DNA of 20,683 nt from assembly GCA_002365855.1 (NCBI GenBank), contig DFAP01000082.1, forward strand, positions 1 through 20,683. Reading direction: 5' to 3'. The DNA is from Pelotomaculum sp. UBA3103. Its GTDB lineage: Bacteria; Bacillota; Desulfotomaculia; Desulfotomaculales; Pelotomaculaceae. The number at the start of each line of letters is the position of its first letter. Within the stretch, counting starts at the first letter, position 1. The notes under the pieces were generated by a model that saw only the letters and a program-made list of their open reading frames with translations, did no database searches and was not told where the DNA came from. Of the stretch, positions 1-5,784 are shown in pieces. Position numbers and translations under genes: made by a program.

Positions 1-25
1 AGGTACCTGTCCCCCTGTCCCATGG
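1..25. repeat. partial CTGTCCC repeat at window edge
   Basis: The first bases contain a GGTACC palindrome followed by two copies of CCTGTCCC. Read on the minus strand this is GGGACAGG twice, then GGTACC. It looks like one arm of a short GC-rich hairpin repeat placed just after the 3' end of the aminomutase gene, but the other arm would lie outside the window, so this is a weak call. Confidence 0.25.
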
Positions 26-32
26 ATAACCC

Positions 33-1313
33 TTATTTTTTGCTTTTTTCACTTTCAGGAAAACAGGAATACTCGATAACACGATTTTCCCATGTTCTCA
101 GCTTTACCCTGCCGCTTTTACGAGCAAGCACGCAGCGGCGCTCCACCGGTACTTTACCCTTGCCGCCGGGCGCGTTGATAATATAGGTGGGAACGGCAAG
201 TCCGGAGGTATAACCTCGCAATTTATCCATAATCTCTATACCCTCATCAACGGACGTAACAAAGTGTCTTGTTCCTTTTACCTGCTTGGCGTGAAATATA
301 TAGTAGGGCCGGACTCTGACCATTAGCAGAGCCTGGTTGAGCTTCTTCATAACATGAGGGTTATTGTTTACACCTTTTAATAGCACGGTCTGGTTTCCCA
401 GCACCACGCCGGCCTCGATGAGCATGTCGCATGCCTTTTTACTCTCGGGCGTGATCTCCCTGGGATGGTTAAACTGGGTATTGATGTAAATTGGCGGGTG
501 TTTTTTCAACACTTCACAGAGTTCCGGTGTCACCCGCTGCGGTAGAGTAACTATAGCCCTGGTTCCCAGTCGCTTAATCTCCACGTGATTAATGCTGTCC
601 AGCTCACTGAGCAACCAGCTTATTTTGGAGTCGCTCAACAAGAGCGCATCGCCACCAGTTATCAAAACATCACGTATCTCTGTATTGCCGCGAATATATT
701 CCAGCGCAGCCGACAGGCTCTGGTATGGTTTGTGCCGGTCTACTTCCCCGATGTTCCTGCGCCTCTGGCAGTGCCGACAGTACATAGCGCATTGGTTGGT
801 AACATTGATAATCAGGCGGTCGGGATAGCGCCTGGTTATACAGGGAGCCGGGGATGTAAATTCCTCCCCCATTGGGTCAGTGTACCCGCTTCTGTCCAAT
901 TCTGAAATAGATGGCACGGACTGCAGCCTGATCGGGTCACACTCATGATCAGGCTCCATCAGTGAAGCGAAATAAGGAGAAATTGCCCAGCGATAGCGCA
1001 TTCCCACCTTCCTTACCTTAACGTACTGCTCATCGCTTAAATTAACTAGACGCGCAAGGCTGACCGTGTCACTGATCCGGTGGGACATCTGCCAGCGCCA
1101 GTCATTCCAGTCTTCATCGGTAGCATTAAAGTATTCAAGGATCTTTTTTTTGTTTGACGCAGCCAACTCCTGCATATCAAAGCCTGTTTGTATGGAATCC
1201 TTTTTTTCAAGGTAATCAATGATCCTCTTCTTGAGTTCCGCCGCCCGCTTGTGAGCGATTGCTTTCTTTTCGCCATTATTAATACTTGGGCTTTCTGCAA
1301 TAGGCACAGACAT
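33..1313 (-). CDS. eam: glutamate 2,3-aminomutase (KamA family radical SAM enzyme)
   Basis: This 426-aa protein is a full-length PLP-dependent radical SAM aminomutase. The cluster motif CxxxCxxC is C175-C179-C182, a GGD SAM-contact motif lies at 220-222, and the PLP lysine is K387 in an APGGKGK motif. In lysine 2,3-aminomutase two aspartates (D293 and D330 of the Clostridium subterminale enzyme) hold the substrate side-chain amine. Here the aligned positions, also 37 residues apart, are K343 (HAKQVKG) and N380 (IINAPGG). Lys and Asn at these two sites are what is reported for glutamate 2,3-aminomutase, so L-glutamate to beta-glutamate is the better call than lysine to beta-lysine. Beta-glutamate is a known compatible solute, which fits the c-di-AMP riboswitch in the leader and the divergent NhaP-type antiporter. 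The ATG at 1313 has the site AAAGGAG upstream. The family call is very secure; the substrate call rests on two residues. Confidence 0.9.
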   Translation of the reverse strand: MSVPIAESPSINNGEKKAIAHKRAAELKKRIIDYLEKKDSIQTGFDMQELAASNKKKILEYFNATDEDWNDWRWQMSHRISDTVSLARLVNLSDEQYVKVRKVGMRYRWAISPYFASLMEPDHECDPIRLQSVPSISELDRSGYTDPMGEEFTSPAPCITRRYPDRLIINVTNQCAMYCRHCQRRRNIGEVDRHKPYQSLSAALEYIRGNTEIRDVLITGGDALLLSDSKISWLLSELDSINHVEIKRLGTRAIVTLPQRVTPELCEVLKKHPPIYINTQFNHPREITPESKKACDMLIEAGVVLGNQTVLLKGVNNNPHVMKKLNQALLMVRVRPYYIFHAKQVKGTRHFVTSVDEGIEIMDKLRGYTSGLAVPTYIINAPGGKGKVPVERRCVLARKSGRVKLRTWENRVIEYSCFPESEKSKK

Positions 1314-1340
1314 TTATTCCAGCTCCTTTCAAACAAGTTA

Positions 1341-1377
1341 AAAAAACACCCCGGAAAGGAAAACTATCCTACGGGGT
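1341..1377 (-). terminator. intrinsic terminator in the eam leader
   Basis: On the minus strand ACCCCG (1377-1372) pairs with CGGGGT (1353-1348). An inner four-base stem (1370-1367 with 1360-1357) extends it, and a run of T follows to 1341. It lies between the c-di-AMP riboswitch and the eam ribosome binding site, the position expected for the riboswitch expression platform. Confidence 0.8.
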
Positions 1378-1429
1378 TAAAAAGGGAACTTAAGGCAAGC
1401 AACAGCGAAGCTGAGGCTTCTTCATTCAC

Positions 1430-1662
1430 CTGTCCTCCCTTTCAACGCTGGCGAGGTTAGCTGACGGGTTCGGGTTGAAAGAGTTAACCCTACCCATTGG
1501 GACGTGGGAAGTGAGAGATTGGAGGTGAGATTATAGTTGGAATTTGGCTTTGCCGAATTCCTTCTATTCTCACGTCTCACTTCTCATATCTCACTTCTCA
1601 AATGGGATTCACCCCAAAAATCTTGGTTCCCCCACTCCTTGATACAAGAATTAAGCGACCAG
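1430..1662 (-). promoter_or_regulatory. c-di-AMP riboswitch (ydaO/yuaA type) of eam
   Basis: Read on the minus strand, the element shows the ydaO hallmarks in order. These are CGCTTAAT, GGGGGAACC, GGGGTGAATC (1615-1606), GGGTAGGGTTAACTC (1495-1481), ACCCGTCAGCTAACCTC and a closing AGCGTTGAAAGGGAGG. They match, block for block, the second copy at 3740-3968 and what I recall of the Bacillus subtilis ydaO leader. A terminator lies just downstream, before eam. This class binds cyclic di-AMP and usually turns off genes for K+ uptake, osmolytes and wall remodelling when the ligand is abundant. One arm (1496-1605) is enlarged to about 110 nt by short repeats. Confidence 0.92.
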
Positions 1663-1768
1663 AGGATTATTTAGTTGAATATTCAAAAAATTTTATATTT
1701 AATTAATTAACTTATCTAAACTGCATCATGACAACAAAAATGAAAAAGGCAGGAAATCAAGATTTGAC

Positions 1769-1832
1769 TTGACTTCCCACCCCAGAAGCCTTTATTACCC
1801 TTGAAAACGAACCTTATTGATCCGCCCAACTC
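1769..1832 (-). ncRNA. conserved leader element, candidate Na+-type riboswitch, copy 1
   Basis: On the minus strand this stretch reads GTTGGGCGGAT, then TTCGTTTTCAAGG, then GGCTTCTGGGGTGGGAAGTC. The same three blocks in the same order occur on the plus strand at 5612-5670, including an exact match of the 20-base last block. It lies downstream of a plausible eam promoter and upstream of the c-di-AMP riboswitch, so the eam transcript would carry both. A short CTTC/GAAG stem encloses TGGGGTGG. Conservation between two leaders with otherwise unrelated sequence shows it is functional RNA or DNA. The idea that it senses Na+ (Na+-I, formerly DUF1646 motif) is an inference from the neighbouring genes. 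Confidence 0.55.
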
Positions 1833-1862
1833 GTAATTAATAATTTTCAGATTTGTATAATT

Positions 1863-1892
1863 ATTTTAACATACTTTTTTCATTAAAATCAA
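1863..1892 (-). promoter_or_regulatory. putative sigma-A promoter of the eam leader
   Basis: On the minus strand TTGATT (1892-1887) and TAAAAT (1868-1863) are 18 bp apart. Transcription from here would start near 1856 and give a leader of about 540 nt that includes both regulatory elements. The region is very AT-rich, so a chance match is possible. Confidence 0.4.
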
Positions 1893-1954
1893 CCAATTAG
1901 ATTTTTAGCAAAAAAAACATTAAAGTTTATAAAAAGTATCCCTAGAAAAACAGG

Positions 1955-1981
1955 TTGTATGATTTACTATTGCTATATAAT
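1955..1981 (+). promoter_or_regulatory. putative sigma-A promoter of the NhaP-type antiporter
   Basis: TTGTAT (1955-1960) and TATAAT (1976-1981) lie 15 bp apart, slightly short of the ideal 17. The resulting leader would be about 70 nt and shows no riboswitch. It is divergent from the eam promoter about 60 bp away. Confidence 0.4.
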
Positions 1982-2054
1982 AATAAGAAAAAATGCTTAC
2001 GGAAAAATTTTTTTTAGCGATAAAAAAAAGAGCAATAAAGAGGTATAACAGTCA

Positions 2055-3641
2055 GTGATTATTCACAGCATTGAAATGGTCTTTGTTCTTTTAGCCCTGT
2101 CCGTTGGAGTGACAGCGCTGGCAAAAAAAGCGAACAAGCCTTATTCCATTACACTGGTCATTATCGGCGCCATCATCGGCATACTACCCATATTAGGTAT
2201 TATAGAAGAAGTCAAAGAGTTTTTTGTTACCGACGAGATCTTCCGTACAGTTATTATCGCAATCTTCCTACCCGCCCTTCTCGGTGATGCCTCACTGAAG
2301 CTCTCCTATCAGGACGTCAGAAAAAACCGCGGGCCTATTGCCATGCTTGCTTTTCTGGGTACATTTACCGCTTTTATTGTTACCGGAGGCCTTGCTCACC
2401 TGTTCCTTTCACTTCCTCTGCAGACTGCCCTGGTCTTCGGAGCGCTCATGGCCGCAACCGACCCTATTAGCGTCCTTTCAATTTTTAAAAGCCTGGGTGT
2501 AAACCGTCGTCTGGCTGTTATTATGGAAGGGGAAAGTTTGATTAATGACGGGGTTTCCGTAGTTCTCTTTAAATTAGCCGCTTATACTCTTGCGGCCGCA
2601 GCAGCGATAGGCCCGTTGGAGGCTGCGTCAGGAGTGATTATGTTTGTGAAAGTAGTCGCAGGGGGCTCGTTCATCGGACTCTCCCTCGGTTTTGTATTCT
2701 CTCAAATCGGCCGTTATTTTGACGACTACCCCCTGGAAAACGCCTTTTCCGTTGTGCTGTTTTACGGCTCTTACATGATCGCCGAATATTTGGGGGTTTC
2801 AGGTGTCATAGCGGTTGTAACCGGGGGCCTGGTTCTCGGAAATTATGGCAAAGTCATTGGAATGACCCCAACCACGCGTCTCAGCATCTCTGTATTCTGG
2901 GACACCATAACTCTTGCGATGAACTCCCTGGTATTTATTCTGGTCGGTCTGGAAATCGCACGTATCAACATAGCAGGCTACTGGGTTCATGTCCTTGCGG
3001 CTATTGTCGTTGTTCTTCTCGGACGTGTCGCTGCCGTCTACCTGTCTACAGCTGGTTTAAAACTACCGGCGGCTTGGAAGCATGTTCTGAACTGGGGCGG
3101 TTTGAAAGGCTCACTGTCTCTTGCCCTGGCACTAAGCCTTCCACCGGATTTTGGCGAGAGGGACAAGCTGGTTGCCCTGACTTTCGGTGTTGTATTTTTC
3201 TCGCTGGTAGGACAAGGCCTGACGATTACCCCGCTGATTCACAAGCTGGGACTCAAAAAGACTGTCCAGGGCTTAAAAGAATATGAACAGTTATCTTTTG
3301 AACTGCAGCAAGCCCTGTCCGCTGGTGAAGAATTAAACCGCATCCATGAGGAAGGCCGTGTCTCTCCTCCAGTTTTTAATAAACTGAAAAACGAAAACAT
3401 TAAAAGGGTTGACAGAGTACACGGCAAACTAGAGGAACTGTATCTGAAATACCCGGAAATTCTCCAGGAACAAGAAACTGCTGCCCGCAAAAAGTTACTT
3501 TACGCTGAGCATCAGTCAGTTGAAAAACTCATGGGAGAAGGTATTTTGAGCGAGGAAACAGGGAATGAAAGGAAACGCCTGGTCCTGGAACACATGGAAT
3601 CTATTGAAAAAAACAACGGCCAGAATGAACAGGCCGAGTGA
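2055..3641 (+). CDS. Na+(K+)/H+ antiporter, CPA1/NhaP family
   Basis: This 528-aa integral membrane protein has about 12 predicted hydrophobic segments over residues 1-410, then a charged, helical cytoplasmic tail of about 115 aa. The CPA1 core motifs are present: ATDPIS around 134-139 and the ion-binding ESLIND at 160-165. In the late conserved helix the sequence is WGGLKGSLSLALALSLP, with Lys351 where many CPA1 members have Arg (GLRG). The start is GTG at 2055 with AAAGAGG about 12 bases upstream; no better ATG exists near the N-terminus. It exchanges cytoplasmic Na+ or K+ for protons. The divergent eam gene and nearby c-di-AMP riboswitches fit a role in salt or pH balance. The transported cation cannot be fixed from sequence. 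Confidence 0.9.
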   Translation: MIIHSIEMVFVLLALSVGVTALAKKANKPYSITLVIIGAIIGILPILGIIEEVKEFFVTDEIFRTVIIAIFLPALLGDASLKLSYQDVRKNRGPIAMLAFLGTFTAFIVTGGLAHLFLSLPLQTALVFGALMAATDPISVLSIFKSLGVNRRLAVIMEGESLINDGVSVVLFKLAAYTLAAAAAIGPLEAASGVIMFVKVVAGGSFIGLSLGFVFSQIGRYFDDYPLENAFSVVLFYGSYMIAEYLGVSGVIAVVTGGLVLGNYGKVIGMTPTTRLSISVFWDTITLAMNSLVFILVGLEIARINIAGYWVHVLAAIVVVLLGRVAAVYLSTAGLKLPAAWKHVLNWGGLKGSLSLALALSLPPDFGERDKLVALTFGVVFFSLVGQGLTITPLIHKLGLKKTVQGLKEYEQLSFELQQALSAGEELNRIHEEGRVSPPVFNKLKNENIKRVDRVHGKLEELYLKYPEILQEQETAARKKLLYAEHQSVEKLMGEGILSEETGNERKRLVLEHMESIEKNNGQNEQAE

Positions 3642-3665
3642 GATATATTTTCAACTATTTTCCCG

Positions 3666-3694
3666 TTGCAAGTAGCAACTTGATATGGTATAAT
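3666..3694 (+). promoter_or_regulatory. sigma-A promoter of the dapB leader
   Basis: TTGCAA (3666-3671) and a perfect TATAAT (3689-3694) are separated by 17 bp. Transcription would start near 3701, about 40 nt before the c-di-AMP riboswitch, giving dapB its own transcript. Confidence 0.6.
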
Positions 3695-3739
3695 AAGTTG
3701 CAGGAAATATATAACATATTAGCATATCAAAGACACTTT

Positions 3740-3968
3740 TACCGCTTAATTCTTTTTACTTAGGAGCGGGGGAACCAAGATTTTTTGGGGTGAATCGAGT
3801 TTCGGTTGTGAGTAGTCAGTAGTCAGATTGTTAATGAAGGAAATCGCTTCTAACGATTTGCAAATCAGTCCGACCTCTGACCTCTGACGACTGACATCCG
3901 AACTGGTAGGGTTAACTCTTTCGACCCGAACCCGTCAGCTAACCTCGTAAGCGTTGATAGGGAGGACA
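3740..3968 (+). promoter_or_regulatory. c-di-AMP riboswitch (ydaO/yuaA type) of dapB
   Basis: The conserved blocks CGCTTAATTC (from 3742), GAGCGGGGGAACC, GGGGTGAATC (3787-3796), GGTAGGGTTAACTC (3905-3918), ACCCGTCAGCTAACCTC and GTAAGCGTTGATAGGGAGG identify a ydaO-type riboswitch. The segment 3797-3904 replaces a normally short loop with a long arm built from AGTCAGT/CTGAC repeats. Its tip is AAATCG...CGATTT. A terminator follows at 4021, then dapB. Confidence 0.92.
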
Positions 3969-3970
3969 AA

Positions 3971-4006
3971 AAAAGCTTAAACAGCTTTTATTTAGCTGTT
4001 GCTTTT
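3971..4006 (+). other. leader hairpin after the dapB riboswitch
   Basis: AAAAGC-TTA-AACAGCT pairs with AGCTGTT-GCTTTT around a TTTATTT loop. The eam leader has a related CAGC..GCTGTTGCTT hairpin at the same place, so it may be part of the expression platform, as an alternative to the terminator stem. Confidence 0.5.
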
Positions 4007-4020
4007 ATGTGCGCCTTACA

Positions 4021-4050
4021 ACCCTGGATGGTTAGACCAGGGTTTTATTA
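4021..4050 (+). terminator. intrinsic terminator in the dapB leader
   Basis: ACCCTGG (4021-4027) pairs with CCAGGGT (4037-4043) around a 9-nt loop, followed by TTTATTAT. It sits 30-60 nt before the dapB start and is the likely off-switch of the riboswitch. Confidence 0.7.
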
Positions 4051-4080
4051 TCAATTAAATTAGAGAAAGGAGAGAAGTGC

Positions 4081-4941
4081 GTGTCATTACCGATTAAAGT
4101 CGCGCTAATTGGATTAGGCCGCATGGGTCAGGTAGCAGCCCGGAGTCTTTTAAAAGAGCCTTCTATGAAGCTGGTCCTGGTTGCCAGCCGCAGCGGTGGT
4201 CAAAAAGTGGGTCAAGACATAGGTGACATTTTGGAACTTCCGGCCAAGGGACTGATTGTCCGTGGTTGTGATGAACTGCCCCAATTATTGAGTGTGAAAC
4301 GTCCTGAAATAGTGATTGACTTTACTACCCCTGAGGCCAGCCTTGTAAACCTGAAGCTTGCCGCAAAAAGCGGCTCTCATCTGATCGTGGGGACAACTGG
4401 TTACACGAGATTTCAAACTGAGGCGTTGCTCTCCATTGCCCGTATGTATAATGTCAGCCTCGCCATGGCGCCGAATCTGTCCATAGGCATTAATATGCTT
4501 ATTAACTCTGCTAAAAAGTTGGCAGGTCTTCTGTCTGGTTTCGATGTAGAAGTGATCGAGGAGCACCACCGGCATAAAAAAGATGCACCCTCGGGAACGG
4601 CAATACGAATTGCGAAGTCAGTAGCTGAAGAAATCGGTGTCAACCCTGACAGGGAACTGATCTTTGGCAGGCATGGCCATAAAACCAATAAAGGAAAAGA
4701 GATCGCAATACACGCGATACGTGGTGGCGGAACAATAGGTATGCACAAAATTGTTTTCATCAGCGAAAACGAACGCCTGGAAATAAAACATGAGTCGCTC
4801 AACCGCAACGCGTTTACCGACTGTTTAAAAAAAGTTATTGAATACTTACACACGCATAAACCGGGCAATTACACGGTTGAAGAAATTTTAGGCCTTGCTC
4901 AGCCGGTAAGAACCTATATTGTGGCGGAAGATGTTTCCTGA
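4081..4941 (+). CDS. dapB: 4-hydroxy-tetrahydrodipicolinate reductase
   Basis: This 286-aa protein catalyses the NAD(P)H-dependent reduction step of the diaminopimelate/lysine pathway. The N-terminal Rossmann motif is GLGRMG (11-16). The catalytic segment EEHHRHKKDAPSGTA (160-174) holds H162 and K166, equivalent to the E. coli active-site His159/Lys163. A conserved RGG follows near 214. The length is slightly above the family norm. The family sequence RGGDIVGEH reads RGGGTIGMH here, a mild divergence. The GTG start at 4081 has AAAGGAGAG upstream. The gene is alone in its transcript, behind a strong promoter, a c-di-AMP riboswitch and a terminator. Control by c-di-AMP would tie meso-DAP supply to wall or osmotic state (inference). 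Confidence 0.9.
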   Translation: MSLPIKVALIGLGRMGQVAARSLLKEPSMKLVLVASRSGGQKVGQDIGDILELPAKGLIVRGCDELPQLLSVKRPEIVIDFTTPEASLVNLKLAAKSGSHLIVGTTGYTRFQTEALLSIARMYNVSLAMAPNLSIGINMLINSAKKLAGLLSGFDVEVIEEHHRHKKDAPSGTAIRIAKSVAEEIGVNPDRELIFGRHGHKTNKGKEIAIHAIRGGGTIGMHKIVFISENERLEIKHESLNRNAFTDCLKKVIEYLHTHKPGNYTVEEILGLAQPVRTYIVAEDVS

Positions 4942-4980
4942 AACATGCGTTGGGTCAAGAAAACAATCCCCCTACAAGAG

Positions 4981-5010
4981 CACGCCGCTTTTACAAGTAA
5001 AAGCGGCGTG
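4981..5010. terminator. bidirectional hairpin between dapB and uspA
   Basis: A perfect 13-bp stem (CACGCCGCTTTTA with TAAAAGCGGCGTG, CAAG loop) lies between the 3' ends of two convergent genes. There is no strong T-run after it on either strand, so it is either a weak shared terminator or an RNA-stabilising hairpin. Confidence 0.6.
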
Positions 5011-5018
5011 CCTCATAA

Positions 5019-5456
5019 TTAATCCTTTGTTATAATCACGGGGCAAGCTGTGTTCTGAAGCACATAGTTGGAAACACTGCCCAGTCCGAGCAGCAATCTT
5101 TCAAAGGGTCCCCGGTTATGTGACCCCATAGCGATAAGGTCAATATTTTCATCCTTGGCAAAACGGACGATCGCCTCGCCTGGTTTTTCCTTCTTAATTA
5201 TCAGATGCACCGGGACACCTTCTTGTTTGACCTTTTCTTCGGCCTCTTCAAGTATATTTTGAAAATATTCCTGGCTCTTCTCTTCCAGTTCATTAAGCAT
5301 ATCCCGCCCCGTGAAGGATGACATGTATTCGGGCATCTTCACGGAAGTAAAGATATAAACTTCTCCCCCGCAGTGCTTTGCTATTTCGGTTGCGACTTCC
5401 AGCGCTTTTTGAGATTTTGTACCGTTGTCGTAGGCCACAAGGATTTTTTTGAACAT
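5019..5456 (-). CDS. universal stress protein, UspA family
   Basis: This single-domain Usp of 145 aa has the usual alpha/beta fold pattern: strand ILVAYDNG at the N-terminus and VIITKD at the C-terminus. The ATP-binding loop is GSHNRGPFERLLLGLGSVS (111 onward). The second glycine of the classic G-2x-G-9x-G(S/T) motif is Asn114, and there is one extra residue before the final GS, so nucleotide binding may differ. The best start is the ATG at 5456, 9 bases after GAGGGG. The in-frame TTG at 5465 abuts that site and is unlikely. The gene converges on dapB and is divergent from the ion permease leader. Cytosolic stress role; ligand unknown. Confidence 0.88.
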   Translation of the reverse strand: MFKKILVAYDNGTKSQKALEVATEIAKHCGGEVYIFTSVKMPEYMSSFTGRDMLNELEEKSQEYFQNILEEAEEKVKQEGVPVHLIIKKEKPGEAIVRFAKDENIDLIAMGSHNRGPFERLLLGLGSVSNYVLQNTACPVIITKD

Positions 5457-5548
5457 ATTGTTCAACCCCTCTCTTTAATATTTCTTATAACGGCAGCCAT
5501 TTATACTGCAGACGAATACACTTTTCCGGTGGCGGTGTCTTGTTTTTC

Positions 5549-5578
5549 TTGATCAATACTGCTGTTATATGTTAAAGT
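5549..5578 (+). promoter_or_regulatory. putative promoter of the permease leader
   Basis: TTGATC (5549-5554) and TAAAGT (5573-5578) with an 18-bp spacer resemble the arrangement before the eam leader (TTGATT, 18 bp, TAAAAT). It would start RNA about 20 nt before the conserved leader element. Confidence 0.35.
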
Positions 5579-5606
5579 AACTATGATAAAAAATCAATAA
5601 CAATGT

Positions 5607-5695
5607 CTTCTGGGTTGGACGGATTTAGTTAATTCGTTTCAAGGAATACAGGCTTCTGGGGTGGGAAGTCACTTGTGACGACCCAGTTTTTTTTT
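5607..5695 (+). ncRNA. conserved leader element, candidate Na+-type riboswitch with terminator, copy 2
   Basis: The blocks GTTGGACGGAT, TTCGTTTCAAGG and GGCTTCTGGGGTGGGAAGTC (5651-5670) repeat those of the minus-strand element at 1769-1832. Here CTGGGT (5610-5615) can pair with ACCCAG (5681-5686), followed directly by nine T. This makes a terminator stem that encloses or competes with the conserved core. Smaller possible helices are ATTC/GAAT (5632-5646), CTTC/GAAG (5653-5668) and GTCA/TGAC (5668-5679). It lies about 90 nt before the ArsB/NhaD-family permease. The layout of conserved core plus terminator plus transporter is typical of a transcription-terminating riboswitch. The ligand is unproven; Na+ is the leading guess from context. 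Confidence 0.6.
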
Positions 5696-5784
5696 GCAAT
5701 AATACAGTAATTTTTGGTTATTGATATATTAAGTATATCCTCCAAGAGAGTTCGGGGCAAGGTACGAAGAAGGGGTGTAGCATT

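Noticed and set aside
33..1313. Lysine 2,3-aminomutase (KamA) as the name for the first gene
   Set aside because: The two aspartates that bind the lysine side-chain amine are replaced by Lys343 and Asn380, as in glutamate 2,3-aminomutase.
1900..2054. A riboswitch in the NhaP antiporter's own leader
   Set aside because: The leader is only about 70 nt of A-rich sequence with no conserved block or terminator; the nearby elements are on the opposite strand and belong to eam.
3797..3904. CRISPR-like or tandem-repeat array from repeated AGTCAGT/CTGAC units
   Set aside because: The repeats are very short, imperfect and palindromic, and form one hairpin arm inside a riboswitch.
4285..4868. Minus-strand open frames inside dapB
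   Set aside because: dapB has all its motifs on the plus strand; the antisense frames have none.
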